A stretch of 36,850 bases of DNA, taken from positions 1,845,842 to 1,882,691 of the forward strand of contig CP070691.1 of the NCBI GenBank assembly GCA_020353195.1, read 5' to 3'. The stretch comes from Phycisphaerales bacterium (lineage in GTDB: Bacteria > Planctomycetota > Phycisphaerae > UBA1845). Both the position numbers and the translations under genes were made by a program. This document shows positions 1 to 7,897 of the stretch, piece after piece. Every line of letters begins with the position of its first letter. The stretch's first letter is position 1. The notes beneath the pieces are model-generated. The model made no database searches. It saw only the letters and a list, made by a program, of their open reading frames with translations, and was not told where the DNA came from.

Positions 1-2
1 GC

Positions 3-767
3 AGCTGGGAAACCGACAACATGCTGCTGCACGCGCTCTCCGCCGGCATGGTCGGCCCGGGCGACGAAATCGGGACCGAGGATGCCGGGAACATTTTCCG
101 GGCGGTCCGCCGCGACGGAGTGATCGTCAAGCCCGACGTGCCGATCGTACCTACTGACGCGACGTTCGTTGCCGACGCCAGGGGTGAACGACGTCCCCTG
201 GTGGCCGCCACCTATACCGATCACGGGACCGAGCGGGCGCTGTACGTGTTTGCCTTTGCCCGGAAGGATGACAACACCGCGGACGTTCGTTTTGCGCCAT
301 CGTCGCTGGGCGTTGATGAGACCGCCTACGTCTACAACTTCATGACCGGCGCGGGGAAGATCGTCGACGCCGGCGTTGTGTTCAACGACACGCTGGGCCG
401 TGAGGGCTGGGCGTATTACATCGCCGTCCCAATCGGGGAATCCGGGATCGGTTTTCTGGGCGACGCGGGCAAGTTCGTGTCGCGGGGCAAGCAGCGGATC
501 GCCGCGGTGTCCGACGAGCCGGGGACATTAACGACCGTTGTCACCTTTGCACAAAGCGAGAAATCCGTCACGCTGCACGGCTACGCCGCCTCGAAACCGG
601 AGGTGGCGACCCGGGGCGGCAGGGTCGACGAAGTGGTTTTCGATGCCCGTGCGCGGCGATTCCGGGTGCGGATTGCCCCCGCTGATGACGCGGTGCGGAC
701 GGAATCGCAGCCGGGCACCACTGGGCAGGTCCGGGTTGTCGTGACGCTGACCGCCCCGGCGGCGTAG
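3..767 (+). CDS. C-terminal part of a glycosidase-like protein (5' end outside window)
   Basis: The frame is open from the left edge (first whole codon at 3) to a TAG at 765-767, so the gene starts upstream of the window. The visible part begins with SWETDNMLLHALSAG and then VGPGDEIG, which resembles the end of a TIM-barrel glycosidase core of the GH36/raffinose-synthase type. About 200 residues of beta-rich sequence follow, like the C-terminal beta-sandwich of such enzymes. No catalytic residues fall inside the window, so the family call is inference from a short motif and domain order. An ATG at 21 exists but has no ribosome-binding site and lies inside the conserved block, so it is not a start. 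It could also be another carbohydrate-active or secreted beta-sandwich protein. Confidence 0.6.
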   Translation, partial: SWETDNMLLHALSAGMVGPGDEIGTEDAGNIFRAVRRDGVIVKPDVPIVPTDATFVADARGERRPLVAATYTDHGTERALYVFAFARKDDNTADVRFAPSSLGVDETAYVYNFMTGAGKIVDAGVVFNDTLGREGWAYYIAVPIGESGIGFLGDAGKFVSRGKQRIAAVSDEPGTLTTVVTFAQSEKSVTLHGYAASKPEVATRGGRVDEVVFDARARRFRVRIAPADDAVRTESQPGTTGQVRVVVTLTAPAA

Positions 768-778
768 TACAAGCCGCA

Positions 779-807
779 AGCCCGGGGCCCGGCCGCCGGC
801 CCGGTCC
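779..807 (+). terminator. GC-rich hairpin after the first gene, possible terminator
   Basis: Twelve bases after the stop of the first gene, CCGGGGCC and GGCCCGG can pair with one bulged G around a short GC loop. There is no T tract, so this would be a non-canonical terminator at best. Confidence 0.25.
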
Positions 808-838
808 ACCTGCATCGGCCGGACGCCTCGAAAGCGGG

Positions 839-867
839 TTTACTTGACTGGCAAGGGAGACTATAGT
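839..867 (+). promoter_or_regulatory. Candidate sigma70 promoter upstream of infA
   Basis: TTTACT (839-844) and TATAGT (862-867) are separated by exactly 17 bp. Transcription would start near 874, giving infA a leader of about 240 bases, which is long. An unseen closer promoter is possible. Confidence 0.45.
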
Positions 868-1115
868 TTCCGGTTCCACGCGCCGTGGACACGATGGCTG
901 GTGTGCGTATCGTAATTGCGCGCGGCGCCGGTGACTCCCGTAAGTTTCGCGTTCTACGGCGTTGAGGGCCGGTATACCGCCACCGGTGATGCCAGACGTG
1001 CGGCACCGCTGCGGGGCGACAGGCGGGGGCTGCGGTGTGCGGATGGCAAGCGCGGGGCGGGTTTCCCGTCGGCTCGAGCAGTCGTATGGGCGGTTGAGAC
1101 GCGAAAAGAGGTGTG

Positions 1116-1343
1116 ATGGCCACGGAGAGCATGACAGTCGAGGGGACGGTGGTCAAGGCACTGCCGAACGCCCGCTTTCTCGTCCAGGTCGACCTGGGCG
1201 GCGAACAGCATGAGATCCTAGCGCATCTCTCCGGAAAAATGCGGAAGTACTACATCCGTATCACCCTCGGAGACAACGTGACCGTCGAACTCTCCCCCTA
1301 CGATCTGACTAAGGGCCGAATCGTCTACCGGGGAAGACAGTAA
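1116..1343 (+). CDS. infA: Translation initiation factor IF-1
   Basis: IF-1 binds the 30S A site and assists IF-2 and IF-3 in forming the initiation complex. The 75-residue product has the usual IF-1 length and is a single OB fold. The family core [18 protein letters not shown] is followed by [31 protein letters not shown] and a YRGR end, a standard IF-1 pattern. I chose ATG 1116 because AAGAGG lies a few bases upstream and the product then starts MATES, as expected for the family. A GTG three bases earlier is less likely. It is not next to rpmJ or other ribosomal protein genes, unlike in many bacteria. This is a single-copy core gene and the identification is firm. Confidence 0.96.
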   Translation: MATESMTVEGTVVKALPNARFLVQVDLGGEQHEILAHLSGKMRKYYIRITLGDNVTVELSPYDLTKGRIVYRGRQ

Positions 1344-1459
1344 CCGGCGACCCTATCGCCCCATGACTCACAGCCGGCGCCGATCCCGGTTGCCCGTCGT
1401 CCGGCCGCGGTGCTCGTGACCGAACCGGCGGTCGCCATTGGTCGAATCCTGAATGCACG

Positions 1460-2209
1460 ATGACGACGATCCTCGAACAGGCTCGAGACAAGCTCATTCA
1501 CCTCTGCCGGGAGGAGGATGTTGACGTCGCGCAGCCCGTCATCGTGTCCCCCTTGTCACCGGACGAAGCCATCGGATCGGGAGCCGACGGCTCGCTCATC
1601 ATCAAGAAGGGAAAGGAGATTCTCATCGAGGCGACGTTTTCCGGCGCCCGCGGGCAGGCGTTGACGGACAGCCCGTCTGCATGGAACGGTGCGCTGAGCG
1701 CGTTGCTCGAGCTGGACCTTTCAGGCACCCATCACCGGGCCGTCTTCGTCGCCGCCCTCAATGCGGTCCTCCGGTCCCTGGATCGTGCCCAGGGCACCGT
1801 CCACTGCCGGGATGATGAGCCCGGCCGATGCGGTCCGGAGATCGCGCGCTGGATGGAACACCGTTTCAGCAAGACGCGCGTGGGGCTGATCGGTCTTCAG
1901 CCGGCGATCCTCAGCGCCCTGGTTGACCGTTTCGGGCCGAACAACGTCCGCGTCGTGGACTTTGATCCCGACGCCATCGGGACCGTGGAATCCGGCGTGC
2001 CGATCTGGAACGGCCAGGCGAAGCTCCCCCGGCTGATCGCGTCGTGCAACGTCGGTTTGGCGACGGGATCGAGCATCGTCAACGGCATGATTGACGACAT
2101 TCTTCGCCGATTCAACAGAGCCGGCAAGCCGGTGGTGTTCTTCGGCACCACGATCTCCGGCGCCGCCGCGCTGCTTGGCCTTGAGCGCGTCTGCCCCTTC
2201 GGGACATGA
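1460..2209 (+). CDS. DUF4213/DUF364 (putative heavy-metal chelation) protein
   Basis: The 249-residue product has no signal peptide and is probably cytoplasmic. The N-terminal part (about 1-110) fits DUF4213, an enolase-N-like fold. The C-terminal part (about 135-249) is Rossmann-like and fits DUF364, seen as VGLIGLQPAILSAL, then RVVDFDPD, and a C-terminal GKPVVFFGTTISGAAALLGL with ERVCPFG. The family is known from structural genomics and has been suggested to bind metals or cofactors, but the reaction is unknown. No metal transporter or cofactor gene is adjacent, so the context does not help. The start has no strong Shine-Dalgarno sequence. The family call is good and the function open. Confidence 0.8.
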   Translation: MTTILEQARDKLIHLCREEDVDVAQPVIVSPLSPDEAIGSGADGSLIIKKGKEILIEATFSGARGQALTDSPSAWNGALSALLELDLSGTHHRAVFVAALNAVLRSLDRAQGTVHCRDDEPGRCGPEIARWMEHRFSKTRVGLIGLQPAILSALVDRFGPNNVRVVDFDPDAIGTVESGVPIWNGQAKLPRLIASCNVGLATGSSIVNGMIDDILRRFNRAGKPVVFFGTTISGAAALLGLERVCPFGT

Positions 2210-2216
2210 GTTGCAG

Positions 2217-2232
2217 GCCCCGCCGGCGGGGC
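2217..2232 (+). terminator. Perfect 16-bp GC palindrome after the DUF364 gene
   Basis: GCCCCG and CGGGGC flank CCGG, beginning 8 bases after the stop codon and between convergent genes. The position fits a terminator, but only two T residues follow, so Rho-independent function is uncertain. Confidence 0.4.
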
Positions 2233-2364
2233 GGTTCATGCGCACGGTGGCGCTGTGGCGAGCGTTCAAGCGCCCCGTCAGACTGATGGCGTGGTCCTGG
2301 GCTGACGTGCGTGCCGGTTCCCGCGTTTGCGGTGCCTCCGGCGGCGTGCGGCTGCGTTTCGACA

Positions 2365-2706
2365 CTACGGGCGGTACCGCAGGCGGTTGTCCTCGCCGAT
2401 CGTGGAGTACTCGACCGACATGCCTTCCGGGCAGACGACCTCGTTGTCCTCGCCCACGATTTCGATCTTGTAGACGACGGCCCCGTCCTCGACCACGACC
2501 CGGTTACCCTGTCCGATGATGGACAGCTTCGTTACCTCCGAAGCGGGCAGGATGGTCAGTTCGTTGTCCTCGCCCTTGATTCCGACCGTACCGTAGATGA
2601 CCTGCTCCTGACTGAGGCCTTCACCGTCGATCGCGGTATGCGAGCACCCGGCCGCCAACACCGCTGCCACTCCAGCCAACAGGAACTTCCGCAATCGCTG
2701 ACGCAT
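2365..2706 (-). CDS. Small lipoprotein with DUF3060-like GxDN repeats
   Basis: The 113-residue product starts with a lipoprotein signal peptide: basic MRQRLRK, a hydrophobic stretch, and lipobox LAAGC with the acylated Cys at 21. The mature part is a run of short beta-type units: GIKGEDNELTI, IIGQGNRVVVEDG, IVGEDNEVVC and TIGEDNRLRY. The spacing of G-(E/Q)-(D/G)-N every 18-22 residues resembles DUF3060 proteins, predicted to stack as a small beta-helix or beta-solenoid. AAGGAG sits six bases before the ATG. It lies 117 bases downstream of the TPR gene on the same strand and may be co-transcribed. Its role is unknown; a surface structural or binding function is a guess. Confidence 0.82.
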   Translation of the reverse strand: MRQRLRKFLLAGVAAVLAAGCSHTAIDGEGLSQEQVIYGTVGIKGEDNELTILPASEVTKLSIIGQGNRVVVEDGAVVYKIEIVGEDNEVVCPEGMSVEYSTIGEDNRLRYRP

Positions 2707-2734
2707 TGCTCACTCCTTGTGTCATCCGGCGAAT

Positions 2735-2754
2735 CCCGCCGACCGCTTGGCGGG
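2735..2754 (-). other. Inverted repeat in the leader of the DUF3060-like lipoprotein gene
   Basis: CCCGCC (2735-2740) and GGCGGG (2749-2754) form a 6-bp stem with an 8-base loop, about 30 bases before the start codon. No T tract follows on either strand. It may be a leader hairpin or a processing site. Confidence 0.3.
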
Positions 2755-2823
2755 CCGTCTTGATTGTATCCTGCGAATCGGGCCTGCGATACCGGCAAGG
2801 GCGCAGAGACCCCGGTTGGCCGA

Positions 2824-5145
2824 TCAGGACTCGGGACCTCCGTCGTGCCAGGCGTTGACGTAGAGTTGGGCCAGCGCCTTGACCAGCGGGTCCGGATCGG
2901 CTGCGGACAACCGCTTGACGACCGGTTCGAACACGGGTCCCTGGGCGTTGGCGAACAGATCGATGGCCAGCATGCGGACCAGCCAATGCCCGTCCGCAAG
3001 CAGTGGGGCGGCCGACTCGATCATCTTTGCGTCCAGCTTCAGCAGAACCAGTGCATCCAGCGTACGTGCCCGGACGAGCGGGCTCGTGTCCTTCAGCGTC
3101 GCCAGCAGCGCCTGCTGTAGCGCGGCATCGTCGACGGAGCGGGCGGTGTAGTCGATTGGCCTAGCCTGGGCCCGCCGCCGCTCGGCGATCAGCGCAGCCA
3201 CCGCGTGGACCGCGCGGCTGCGCCGGGCTTGGGTCCCCCCGCGCAGCGCCTCCGTCAGCCTGGCCAGACCACCGGGCGTGGCGTCGACCTGCTCGCGCGT
3301 AACCCGGATCGAATCGACTTGGAGCTTGTCCAGCCGTGACCTCCATCGTCCTCGTTCGTCGAGAACCGGGTCGAGCAGGAACGAGAACTCGAGCGTAGCC
3401 TGGCGTTGCGGTTCAGGTTCGAGCGCCGTCGCGAGGGGGCCGACGTCGAGCGTTTGTCGCACGACAATCTTGTCGCCCGGTGCCAGTACGGTGTCGCGCA
3501 GCAGGGATACGAACAGATAGTGATCGACTCGAGGCGCGTCCAACCACGTGCCGCCGCCGGATACCAACACCTGGGGGCTGGCCACCATGCCGTCATGGCC
3601 GAGCGTGATCGGGTACGGCCCGACGTTGGACAGCGTGAACGTGCAGGTGATGGGCTCGGCGTACGCGACCGTCTTGGACACGGGTGAGATGTCAAGTTTG
3701 AGCACTTTCGACGGATCGTCGTAGAAACTGAGAACGGACCGGTCGAACGCGTCGAGGACTTCGATCACCGCTCGGCGGTCCGGCTTGGCGGCCGGGTGCT
3801 CTCCGAGGTCTTCCAGCAAGCCCACCACTTTCTCATAGGCCGCGCCGGAGTATCGTAGCTTCTCCGCAGCCCGGAGTGTCTGGATGCCCTGCTCTTTGCG
3901 ATCCTGCTGCAGCTGCGCTCTGGCCAGCCCGACGGTGGCAAACTGGTCGCCCTTGGCGATCGGGGCCAGGACGTTCTCCGCCCCGGCTGCGTCACCGCTG
4001 ATCAGTTTCGCCCAGCCGAGCAGCCGTTGCATGGCGGGGTCGTCCGGCGCGGACTTGGTGGCGACCGTGGCCAGGCGAAGCGCCCGGGCGGGGTCGGGTT
4101 TGTATTCGATGTGGAACCACGCGGCTCGCGCCGCGGCTGCCGCATCGCCGCTTTGCATGATGGCGGGTTCGGACTCTTGCAGCCGCGTCGCTACCATCTC
4201 GCACTGCTTCCGGGCGACGTCCTTCAGTCCGCGGAGGCGGGCGATCCGGATCATCAGGGACTGGGCTTCGAGCCTGGCCGGATCGGCGGCCATGGCCTGG
4301 TTGCACAGGTCGAACGCTTGTTCATATCGGCCGGCGTCGCACAGGCAGGCCGCCAGATCGATGGATATGTCCAGCGGGGGTCGGGCCCCCGGCCCGCGCC
4401 TCTTGAAATGGTCGATCGACCAGCGGTACCAGTGTGCCGCCCGATCGTGCAGCGACAGGTCGTCGAGGTACCGGGCAAGCTCCCAGACGGTTGCGCCCCG
4501 GGCCGGGTTGGAGGAGACCATGTCCAGCAGCAATTGGACGCGGGCCACCGGATCGTCCCCGCGCCGTTCCAACTCCATCAGCAGCGTTCGGGCCTGCAGG
4601 TTGTAGTCGAACGCGTGCACGGCGTCGCGGGTGTGTCGGCGGGCGGCGTCCTCGTCGCCGACGCGATGCGCGAGTTCGGCCAGGCGCCGGCGCAGGTCGC
4701 TGGCGACCGACGGCAGGTCCCCGGCACGGGCGAGTTCGTCGCGGCAGAGTTTCATCCGGCCGTCAAGTGTCTGGCACTCCTGGAACGCCGAGTCGATGTA
4801 ATCGAGTCTGGCGGCGGCATCGTCCGGGACGAGGCGGCAATACTCGCCGAGAGCGGTCAGGGCCTCAGAGGTGCGCCCCAACCGGCGCAGCAGATCGAAC
4901 TGCCAGAGCCTGGCCTCGGCCAGTTCGGGGGACACCCGGGCCGCGGCGCGCATCCAGAGCAGGACGTACTCTGCTTCCGTTGCTGTCGGACGTTCGGTTC
5001 CGCTCAGCGCGAAGGTACGGGCCCGATCGACGAGCCATCGGCCTGCGGGCGGGTCTCGTGCTTGCGGCGGCTCCGGCGCGAGTATCCCTGCGGCGACCCG
5101 CATGATCCAGGCAGCGGTTACGAGTGCCAGGCAGACGGGTTTCAT
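2824..5145 (-). CDS. Secreted TPR/HEAT-repeat protein
   Basis: The start at 5145 gives a 773-residue product opening [16 protein letters not shown], a signal peptide or N-terminal anchor. Upstream in-frame codons run into the cysC promoter region and lack coding character, so they were left out. Residues about 45-500 are helical with TPR-like units (for example [40 protein letters not shown], and [20 protein letters not shown]). Residues about 530-650 look like a beta-sandwich ([18 protein letters not shown]). The last roughly 90 residues resemble HEAT repeats ([33 protein letters not shown]). This suggests a periplasmic or surface scaffold. I do not recognise a named family. A lipoprotein gene follows on the same strand. 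Confidence 0.85.
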   Translation of the reverse strand: MKPVCLALVTAAWIMRVAAGILAPEPPQARDPPAGRWLVDRARTFALSGTERPTATEAEYVLLWMRAAARVSPELAEARLWQFDLLRRLGRTSEALTALGEYCRLVPDDAAARLDYIDSAFQECQTLDGRMKLCRDELARAGDLPSVASDLRRRLAELAHRVGDEDAARRHTRDAVHAFDYNLQARTLLMELERRGDDPVARVQLLLDMVSSNPARGATVWELARYLDDLSLHDRAAHWYRWSIDHFKRRGPGARPPLDISIDLAACLCDAGRYEQAFDLCNQAMAADPARLEAQSLMIRIARLRGLKDVARKQCEMVATRLQESEPAIMQSGDAAAAARAAWFHIEYKPDPARALRLATVATKSAPDDPAMQRLLGWAKLISGDAAGAENVLAPIAKGDQFATVGLARAQLQQDRKEQGIQTLRAAEKLRYSGAAYEKVVGLLEDLGEHPAAKPDRRAVIEVLDAFDRSVLSFYDDPSKVLKLDISPVSKTVAYAEPITCTFTLSNVGPYPITLGHDGMVASPQVLVSGGGTWLDAPRVDHYLFVSLLRDTVLAPGDKIVVRQTLDVGPLATALEPEPQRQATLEFSFLLDPVLDERGRWRSRLDKLQVDSIRVTREQVDATPGGLARLTEALRGGTQARRSRAVHAVAALIAERRRAQARPIDYTARSVDDAALQQALLATLKDTSPLVRARTLDALVLLKLDAKMIESAAPLLADGHWLVRMLAIDLFANAQGPVFEPVVKRLSAADPDPLVKALAQLYVNAWHDGGPES

Positions 5146-5233
5146 TCTCGTGAGTTCTATCGGCTGGGTTCTGCCCAGACAAGTGCTCTGCTGCGCTCGG
5201 GCCTGACGTTGCCCGAGTCTCTCCTGGTGTCCG

Positions 5234-5262
5234 TTGCGGCCTGGCGCGCCGGTACTTATACT
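5234..5262 (+). promoter_or_regulatory. Candidate sigma70 promoter for cysC
   Basis: TTGCGG (5234-5239) and TATACT (5257-5262) are spaced 17 bp. The start point near 5269 lies in the middle of the hyphenated palindrome at 5260-5281. The cysC start is about 45 bases further on. Confidence 0.6.
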
Positions 5263-5281
5263 GACTTGTTTGTATGTCAGT
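5260..5281. promoter_or_regulatory. Hyphenated palindrome over the cysC start point, possible operator
   Basis: ACTGAC (5260-5265) and GTCAGT (5276-5281) are a perfect 6-bp inverted repeat with a 10-base gap. It overlaps the cysC -10 box and predicted start point, and it lies in the region shared with the divergent TPR gene. A dimeric regulator site is inferred from position only. Confidence 0.4.
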
Positions 5282-5313
5282 GTCGAGGTGAAGGCAACCG
5301 GGAGCGTCAAGCA

Positions 5314-5934
5314 GTGACGAAAATCAAGGCAACCAATATCACATGGCACGAGGGGCACGTTATCCGCTCAGAAAGGGAGACGCTGCTCAACCAGAAAGGG
5401 ACCCTGATCTGGCTGACCGGGTTGAGCGGATCGGGCAAGAGCACGATCGCGTTCACGGTTGAGCACGCGCTCGTCCAGCGGGGCCACCTGGCCTACTGTC
5501 TGGACGGCGACAACATTCGCCACGGGCTCAACAAGAACCTGGGCTTCAGCGAGGAGGATCGTCAGGAGAACATCCGCCGCATTGGCGAGGTCGGCAAACT
5601 CTACGTCGACACCGGCATCGTCACGCTGACGTCGTTCATCAGTCCCTACCGACGCGACCGCGACGCTAACCGGGCCTTGCTGGAGGAGGGTGAGTTCTTC
5701 GAGGTTTACGTCGAGGCGCCGCTCGAGGTGTGCGAGCAGCGCGATCCGAAAGGTCTGTACAAGAAAGCCCGCGCCGGCGAGCTCAAGGGATTCACCGGCA
5801 TCGACGACCCCTACGAGGAGCCTCTCGCGCCCGAGCTGGTCATCCACACTGACAGGGTGTCACCCCAGGAAGCTTCGGTGCAGATCATCGCCATGTTGGA
5901 GGCCAACGGACGGATTCCCGCGCTGGAGGCGTAG
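5314..5934 (+). CDS. cysC: Adenylyl-sulfate (APS) kinase
   Basis: This enzyme phosphorylates adenosine 5'-phosphosulfate at the 3' position using ATP to give PAPS, for sulfate assimilation or sulfation. The 206-residue product has the usual length. The P-loop is GLSGSGKS at 36-43, followed by [13 protein letters not shown] (61-73), [14 protein letters not shown] (76-89) and [14 protein letters not shown] (107-120). Ser110 aligns with the phospho-serine of the E. coli enzyme. [13 protein letters not shown] ends the conserved part. The start is GTG 5314, with GGGAGC about 8 bases upstream; the frame is open much further upstream only because it runs antisense to the TPR gene. No sulfurylase gene (cysN/cysD or sat) is adjacent, so its source of APS is elsewhere. 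CysC is also used for PAPS in polysaccharide sulfation. Confidence 0.96.
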   Translation: MTKIKATNITWHEGHVIRSERETLLNQKGTLIWLTGLSGSGKSTIAFTVEHALVQRGHLAYCLDGDNIRHGLNKNLGFSEEDRQENIRRIGEVGKLYVDTGIVTLTSFISPYRRDRDANRALLEEGEFFEVYVEAPLEVCEQRDPKGLYKKARAGELKGFTGIDDPYEEPLAPELVIHTDRVSPQEASVQIIAMLEANGRIPALEA

Positions 5935-5949
5935 TCCGGCCGACGGGCC

Positions 5950-6453
5950 CTACGCCCGGCCGACGGCCCGGACGGGTGTTTGGCTGTTCGTGTTCTTGTT
6001 GGCGGTCATGGTGACGCGCACGCTGAATCGGCCCAGCACCGAATCGCACAGGAGCATCAGGGCCGGCATTCGTTGAGACTTCAGCACGCAATGCGCTGCG
6101 CCCATCGCGACACTGGGTACCGAGATCGAGATCTGTTCGCCGTGCAGCTGTGCCTTGGCTTGGCCGGCGACCCTGTTGGCCAACTCGCCCAGGGCGTCAG
6201 CGAAGTCGGGATGGTCTTGATGCAGTTCGGTGTCTGTGAGCTTGCTTGCGGCGGCGACTGCCGTTTTCATGGGGAAGCACAGAGCCACGCTGCCCATGGC
6301 CCCGCCGGAGAATCCGATAATCGCGGACACGTCGGCGTCGGCCTCGTCCTTTCGCTCGACGCGGGGTTTGCTGATGAGAATCTCCGTTTTCAAGGTCGTC
6401 TTGAACACGCTCTGGATTGCGGAGATGAACGGGTTGAAGAAGCGTACGTCCAT
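5950..6453 (-). CDS. CheX-like chemotaxis phosphatase family protein
   Basis: The 167-residue product has the alpha/beta layout of the CheX/CheC/FliY group, which dephosphorylate CheY-P. It opens MDVRFFNPFISAIQSVFKT, a typical CheX N-terminus, followed by the strand block SAIIGFSGGAMGSVALCFP. The signature helix FADALGELANRVAGQ contains Glu90 and Asn93, matching the E-x-x-N catalytic pair. The C-terminal SVPSVAMGAAH also fits. It is convergent with cysC (16-bp gap), and no chemotaxis operon is nearby. Orphan CheX-like genes also occur outside chemotaxis as response-regulator phosphatases, so the exact partner is unknown. A GAGA element precedes the start. Confidence 0.82.
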   Translation of the reverse strand: MDVRFFNPFISAIQSVFKTTLKTEILISKPRVERKDEADADVSAIIGFSGGAMGSVALCFPMKTAVAAASKLTDTELHQDHPDFADALGELANRVAGQAKAQLHGEQISISVPSVAMGAAHCVLKSQRMPALMLLCDSVLGRFSVRVTMTANKNTNSQTPVRAVGRA

Positions 6454-6850
6454 GGTTCTGTCTCGGCTTCCTTTCAGCCGGCGGGGGTGCCGGGCCTGGC
6501 GTCCGCCGACCGACCGGAGTCTCGACCAGGCGGGTTTCGGAGTCTATCGACTGTTTCGCGGAGCCACGCGAGCAACGCGGAGGCGCCCGTCGAGCCGTTC
6601 TGCGCGTGGTGGCGGCGCCGGACCGCCGTCGGGTCCGTAAGAACCGGCCCGGTGTCCGCCGCCGCTCGCCCCGGCGCCGGTTTTTTTGCCGTAACATCGT
6701 ACCGGCCAAGAGTTTGGAGGCCGTGCCGGCCGACGGAGGCGATCGGTTTGCGGGTTCGAAACCGGGGGCGGGTTTGGAATCGAATATTGGACTTGGCGGT
6801 GGGAAGATAGTGGTAGGTCGTCCGGTGTACCGCGCGCAGGAGGTCAGCCC
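6454..6850. other. Non-coding gap between the divergent CheX-like and TM2 genes
   Basis: This 397-base region is GC-rich and should hold promoters for both neighbours, but I found no convincing hexamer pair. A run of seven T residues at 6681-6687 follows the palindrome CCGGCGCCGG, but no gene upstream on the plus strand needs a terminator there. The TM2 gene's ribosome-binding site lies at the right end. Confidence 0.4.
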
Positions 6851-7267
6851 GTGCGAACCGTTCCCGTAGCCTATATCCTCTGGTTGTTCCTGGGTCTTCT
6901 GGGGGCTCACCGGTTCTACTGCAACCGGGTCGGCACGGGCATACTCTGGGCTCTGACTGCGGGGCTCGGGATGATCGGATGGCTGGTGGACCTGTTTCTG
7001 GTGCCCGGAATGGTCCGGCGGGCCAATGCCGACACGCGGTTGCGGGACGGGCTGTCGAGGGTGCCCGCGGGCGGGCTTCCCCGCTGCGCGACGCTGGAGA
7101 CCAATGACCCCCGCGCCCGCCAGGGGCGGCTACGAGTCGCGCTCGCCCCCGGGCATCGGGTGCTGTACTGCACGCACTGCGGGGCGCCGATGCAGATTCC
7201 CGTTCCTGACATAGGCAAACACTTCGCTTGCCCGACCTGCCACTACGTGGTGATTGCACCGGGGTAA
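6851..7267 (+). CDS. TM2-domain membrane protein with C-terminal zinc ribbon
   Basis: The start is GTG 6851, with a full AGGAGGT at 6838-6844. The 138-residue product begins with a TM2 domain: a first membrane helix (about 5-19, YILWLFLGLLG) running into the family motif GAHRFY (18-23), then a second helix (about 30-52, ILWALTAGLGMIGWLVDLFL). The tail is basic and then forms a zinc-ribbon-like end with CTHC (107-110) and CPTC (127-130). TM2 domains are widespread and of unclear function. The C-terminal ribbon would sit at the membrane surface. Binding of zinc by the four Cys is inferred from their spacing. Confidence 0.88.
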   Translation: MRTVPVAYILWLFLGLLGAHRFYCNRVGTGILWALTAGLGMIGWLVDLFLVPGMVRRANADTRLRDGLSRVPAGGLPRCATLETNDPRARQGRLRVALAPGHRVLYCTHCGAPMQIPVPDIGKHFACPTCHYVVIAPG

Positions 7268-7403
7268 CCGGTGAACATCGTAACCAGCGTGTGGCGTGAA
7301 CGTCCGATAGGCAGTTTCCACCGCAGCAGCCTTCCTGCCGTGATCCTGAGTTGGCGGCCGGAATCGCCCCGCCCCGGCTCTTGCACGGTCGCGTTGACGG
7401 GGA

Positions 7404-7781
7404 TCACCGCGGTGGCGATGGTCGGCGCCTATCGAGCTTGTCCGCCGCCTTGCGGATGAGGCCCGGTAGCCGCTCCAGGTAGTCGTTCAGCGACGGGTCG
7501 TCGATCCGCCGGGGCACGCAGATGACGTCCACGCCGGTCGGCAGACGGTGCCGGCCCAGCCGAAACGCCTCCCGGATCAGCCGCTTGAGGTGATTGCGCA
7601 CAGCGGCGTTGCCCACCTGCCGTGAAACACGTATCCCCAGCCGCGACCACCTCAAACCGTTTCGGTCGACGTAGACGGCCAGGTACCGGTCCGACGCCGC
7701 GCACCGGCGCCGCATGACTCGTTGGAAGTCGCGTTGCAGGTGCAGTCGATGATGTTTTCTGAGTCTCTGGTGCTGGGGCAT
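7404..7781 (-). CDS. rnpA: Ribonuclease P protein component
   Basis: The product is the small basic subunit that assists the catalytic RNA in maturing tRNA 5' ends. It has 125 residues and is strongly basic. The opening QRLRKHHRLHLQRDFQRVMR fits the family start, and the RNR signature is clear: SRLGIRVSRQVGNAAVRN (46-63) and HLKRLIREAFR. I chose the ATG at 7781 because the upstream in-frame ATG at 7847 would lie inside a divergent promoter region and adds residues not typical of the family. Neither start has a strong Shine-Dalgarno sequence. rpmH, which normally precedes rnpA, is absent; a divergent secreted-protein gene lies there instead. yidD and yidC are also absent downstream. Confidence 0.92.
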   Translation of the reverse strand: MPQHQRLRKHHRLHLQRDFQRVMRRRCAASDRYLAVYVDRNGLRWSRLGIRVSRQVGNAAVRNHLKRLIREAFRLGRHRLPTGVDVICVPRRIDDPSLNDYLERLPGLIRKAADKLDRRRPSPPR

Positions 7782-7818
7782 CGTCGTTTCGCGTAACGCA
7801 CTCCCTGCTTGGTGGGCT

Positions 7819-7824
7819 ATAATA
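7819..7824 (-). promoter_or_regulatory. Possible -10 box for rnpA
   Basis: On the minus strand TATTAT lies about 40 bases before the chosen rnpA start. The expected -35 area has only a weak match near 7842-7847 and overlaps the plus-strand promoter of the divergent gene. Confidence 0.35.
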
Positions 7825-7839
7825 TGCCCGTCCGGCGGT

Positions 7840-7868
7840 TTGTTCACGCCCCGACTGGGGCGTATAAT
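7840..7868 (+). promoter_or_regulatory. Sigma70-type promoter with palindromic spacer
   Basis: TTGTTC (7840-7845) and a perfect TATAAT (7863-7868) are spaced 17 bp. The start point would be near 7875, with GGGAGGA at 7884-7890 and the ATG at 7898. The spacer is filled by the palindrome CGCCCC-GACT-GGGGCG (7847-7862), a likely place for a regulator. Confidence 0.7.
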
Positions 7869-7897
7869 GGATACGGTGCGCCTGGGAGGACCGGAAT

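Larger units (their letters stand above)
768..1115. other. Non-coding gap upstream of infA
   Basis: This 348-base gap holds a possible hairpin just after the preceding stop and one good promoter-like pair at 839-867, then about 240 bases without convincing coding potential before infA. I saw no tRNA or known RNA motif. Confidence 0.5.

Noticed and set aside
4027..5313. Long open frame in front of cysC
   Set aside because: It is antisense to the TPR/HEAT gene and has no family features. CysC begins properly at GTG 5314.
5936..5960. Short inverted repeat between convergent cysC and CheX-like genes
   Set aside because: CGGGC/GCCCG is only 5 bp, partly inside the CheX-like coding end, and typical of GC-rich chance pairing.
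6671..6687. CCGGCGCCGG followed by seven T, like a terminator
   Set aside because: The palindrome has too short a stem once a loop is allowed, and no plus-strand gene ends nearby.
6749..6768. GGGTTCGAAACC resembling a tRNA T-arm
   Set aside because: The flanking bases do not form the 5-bp T stem, and no acceptor, D or anticodon arms can be drawn around it.
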